Below, piece after piece: positions 43,907-45,557 of a DNA stretch of 45,557 nt. How positions within the stretch are numbered: the first letter of the stretch is position 1; each line of letters opens with the position of its first letter. The notes under the pieces are model-generated. The model worked only from the letters and a program-made list of their open reading frames with translations. It ran no database searches and was not told where the DNA came from. The position numbers and the translations under genes were made by a program. The stretch comes from Chrysochromulina parva (taxonomy: Eukaryota > Haptophyta > Prymnesiales > Chrysochromulinaceae), in assembly GCA_002887195.1 (NCBI GenBank), contig PJAB01000082.1, positions 1 to 45,557 on the forward strand, in the 5' to 3' direction.

Positions 43907-44974
43907 CTATTTTGTGTCGTAACCCCGTGAAGGGCTCTTCTCCCTCCCCCCGTCCACACGCTTACAAGATCGATAGTTGGTGGCCTTGTAAGCGGCCGAG
44001 CCTGCCACCGAGCACAACCGCATGAGCTCCTCGGCGAGGCAGCTCATCAGCACGCCGTAGCCACTCGCCGACGGGTGGAGACCGTCAGGCAACAGCGTGA
44101 TGTCGACATCGAACCGCGCTGCGGCGGCCATTGACGGCGTCATTCGGAGCACGGTGCCATTCAAGGGAGGCCGGTCCGTACGCGCTCGAAAAGGCTGGGT
44201 GCAGTCGGCGAATCGGACTCGCTGCGAGCCGTACCGTTGTGCGAGCGCAGGCACGGTAAAGTCGTTCAGCTGCGCATTCACAGCGTCCACGCTGCGCTTC
44301 CACGAGCGAGGTATCCTCTTGACTGCGCATACCGATGGGCAGTACTTGCGCGCGGTCGGCGTGCCGCTGATGGACGGACGGCCAGTATTCAACGGCACGA
44401 GCTCGCCAGGCCGATCGCAGTAGGGCCTCGGGCAAATGTTTAACCTCCAGCGATCGCCTCTGGGCAAGAGACCCACGATCAACATCCTTGCTCGAGACGT
44501 GGAGAGCACATACCGCGCGATCGCCTCGATGCCAGCGACCACTTCGTGGCTGCGATGGCCGCCAGCAAGGTTGTTCGTGCCGACGAGCAAGACAATCAGG
44601 AGATGCGGATCACGGCTCATGCTCTGCGACAGCTCGCCTTGAGCCAGCCGCCACAGAACGTGCTGCGTCTCGTCGCCGCCGCTACCAAGTAGGAGTGGGT
44701 TCGGCCAGCCGACGAGGGTGCTTTGCAGCACGCCTCGAAGGGATGCAACCATGCTATCCCCCACGAACGCGAGCCTCGTGACATTATCGTCGTCCTCTGG
44801 CGCTGCCGTGTATGCGCTCGCCTCGTCCCTGAGCCTTTCGTGCCATCTGCAAAAGGCGGGACCTAATTTGCCGAACTTTGGTGCCGCAACATCGGCCAAT
44901 TGACCAGTGTCGTCGACGTGCGCATTGAGCGGCCACGTAATATTAGAGGGTGGGGCGTCGCAAGGGAGCAACAT
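43907..44974 (-). CDS. SGNH hydrolase-like protein
   Basis: Probable esterase or lipase-like enzyme. Block I is RLAFVGDSMVASLRG (Ser at about 71, from ATG 44974, MLLPCDAPPSN); block III is LLVGTNNLAGGH (Asn); block V is LLPDGLHPSASGYGVL (Asp and His). 355 residues. The order resembles the PAF acetylhydrolase gamma-type SGNH proteins, with the longer SGTPTARKYCPSVCAVKRIP Cys-containing insertion. The frame is open to an in-frame stop upstream without another ATG, and no signal peptide is seen, so the 5' end may be missing an exon. Unrelated in sequence to the SGNH gene at 10650-12457 beyond the catalytic blocks. Confidence 0.82.
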   Translation of the reverse strand: MLLPCDAPPSNITWPLNAHVDDTGQLADVAAPKFGKLGPAFCRWHERLRDEASAYTAAPEDDDNVTRLAFVGDSMVASLRGVLQSTLVGWPNPLLLGSGGDETQHVLWRLAQGELSQSMSRDPHLLIVLLVGTNNLAGGHRSHEVVAGIEAIARYVLSTSRARMLIVGLLPRGDRWRLNICPRPYCDRPGELVPLNTGRPSISGTPTARKYCPSVCAVKRIPRSWKRSVDAVNAQLNDFTVPALAQRYGSQRVRFADCTQPFRARTDRPPLNGTVLRMTPSMAAAARFDVDITLLPDGLHPSASGYGVLMSCLAEELMRLCSVAGSAAYKATNYRSCKRVDGGREKSPSRGYDTK

Positions 44975-45182
44975 ACCCCATCCCGCTGCCGCAACGATGT
45001 CGTCACTTGGCGATGTCGTCACTTGGTTCCACCGACGTGCTTGTCAGCCCACACCGCAGGCGCGACAAGGAGTTTGACGAGCTAAATTTGGAACATCCGG
45101 GCCCAAATGGCGGCAAGTCTTTCAGGGAGTCAAAGTTTATGAACACCATCACGCACGTTCCACAGCACCCCTAGCCACGAGG

Positions 45183-45455
45183 TCAGTCATCATCGAGATG
45201 GCGGTTACATGTCGCGAGGAGCATGCGGAGATTCTCACAGCCAGGGGACGCCGCGAGTCGCTCGCTCGCCTGATGAAGCATCTCCTCCACGATGCGCTTG
45301 GCGGACCGGTACTCGGCCACGTCACCACTCGCTAGCTTGGCCTCGACGAGCTGCGCGGCCACCTCGGAGACCACATCGAGCGTCTTCGTCTCGCTCACCC
45401 AGTCGCCCATATGCTCGCGGTACGCGCCCAGCTGCGCCGCCAGGCACTCCCGCAC
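45183..45455 (-). CDS. Last exon of an unrecognised gene (partial)
   Basis: Acceptor GTGCAG|GTGCGGGAG at 45456, preceded on the minus strand by a long pyrimidine tract. The exon encodes 90 residues, VRECLAAQLGAYREHMGDWV to CNRHLDDD, strongly helical, with heptad-like Leu/Val spacing. No family recognised. The rest of the gene lies beyond the right edge; the acceptor is supported by the pyrimidine tract and open frame. Confidence 0.6.
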   Translation of the reverse strand: MRECLAAQLGAYREHMGDWVSETKTLDVVSEVAAQLVEAKLASGDVAEYRSAKRIVEEMLHQASERLAASPGCENLRMLLATCNRHLDDD

Positions 45456-45476
45456 CTGCACGCACGGGGCCGTGAG

Positions 45477-45497
45477 AGAGAGAGGGGGGGAGGGAGA

Positions 45498-45534
<37 letters not shown>

Positions 45535-45557
45535 GGGCGGTGGGGGGGGGGGGGGGG
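45477..45557. repeat. Purine/poly-G tract at the window end
   Basis: agagagagagggggggagggagagag is followed by a G run of more than 30, interrupted only by tgggcggt. On the minus strand it is a C-run and CT tract ending about 20 bases before an acceptor, so it probably belongs to an intron. The length is likely unreliable in the assembly. Confidence 0.7.

Overview
The window is nuclear DNA from a GC-rich, gene-dense microbial eukaryote, probably a unicellular alga; a haptophyte or a pelagophyte-like stramenopile fits best, but the sequence alone does not settle the lineage. Evidence for a eukaryote: spliced genes for cytosolic PheRS beta, E2F, SCFD2, a dynamin, a PHD/PWWP protein, ATG12 and an XEG113-type GT77, plus intergenic spacing without operons. 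Proteins are rich in Ala, Pro and Gly tracts.

Layout: PheRS-beta (1-1268, -, cut by the left edge); E2F (1797-3272, -); nucleoside kinase (4074-5684, -); SCFD2-like Sec1/Munc18 (5888-8480, -); 7TM CREST-like protein (8895-10385, -); SGNH esterase (10650-12457, -) head-to-head with an XEG113-like arabinosyltransferase (12571-15054, +); GST-like (15723-16643, -); dynamin-related GTPase (17252-20123, -); Pro-rich cold-shock protein (20310-21425, -); alternative oxidase (22017-22832, +); MFS transporter (23573-25424, +); PWWP/PHD/F-box-like/beta-helix protein (25564-28836, +); multi-TM Pro-rich protein (30032-31472, -); AzgA-type purine permease (32176-34416, -) head-to-head with a guanine deaminase-APRT fusion (34613-36980, +); two divergent coiled-coil proteins (37800-39752, -; 39968-42221, +); ATG12 (43572-43877, -); a second SGNH protein (43907-44974, -); and the last exon of an unrecognised gene (45183-45455, -).

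Two things stand out. First, the introns. Many are short and are flanked by direct duplications of coding sequence (13-37 bp), with one splice site inside the duplicated exon copy and the other in a small repeated element. Removing the intron restores an uninterrupted reading frame. Two introns of the SCFD2 gene carry the same 42-bp element, and two introns of the MFS gene share an identical 20-mer. Many introns and UTRs also carry tandem repeats of about 10-11 bp. This looks like recent intron creation by introner-like insertion or tandem duplication. Second, a purine-salvage module: a divergent pair of an AzgA-like purine permease with a large Cys-rich insertion and a two-domain guanine deaminase-adenine phosphoribosyltransferase.
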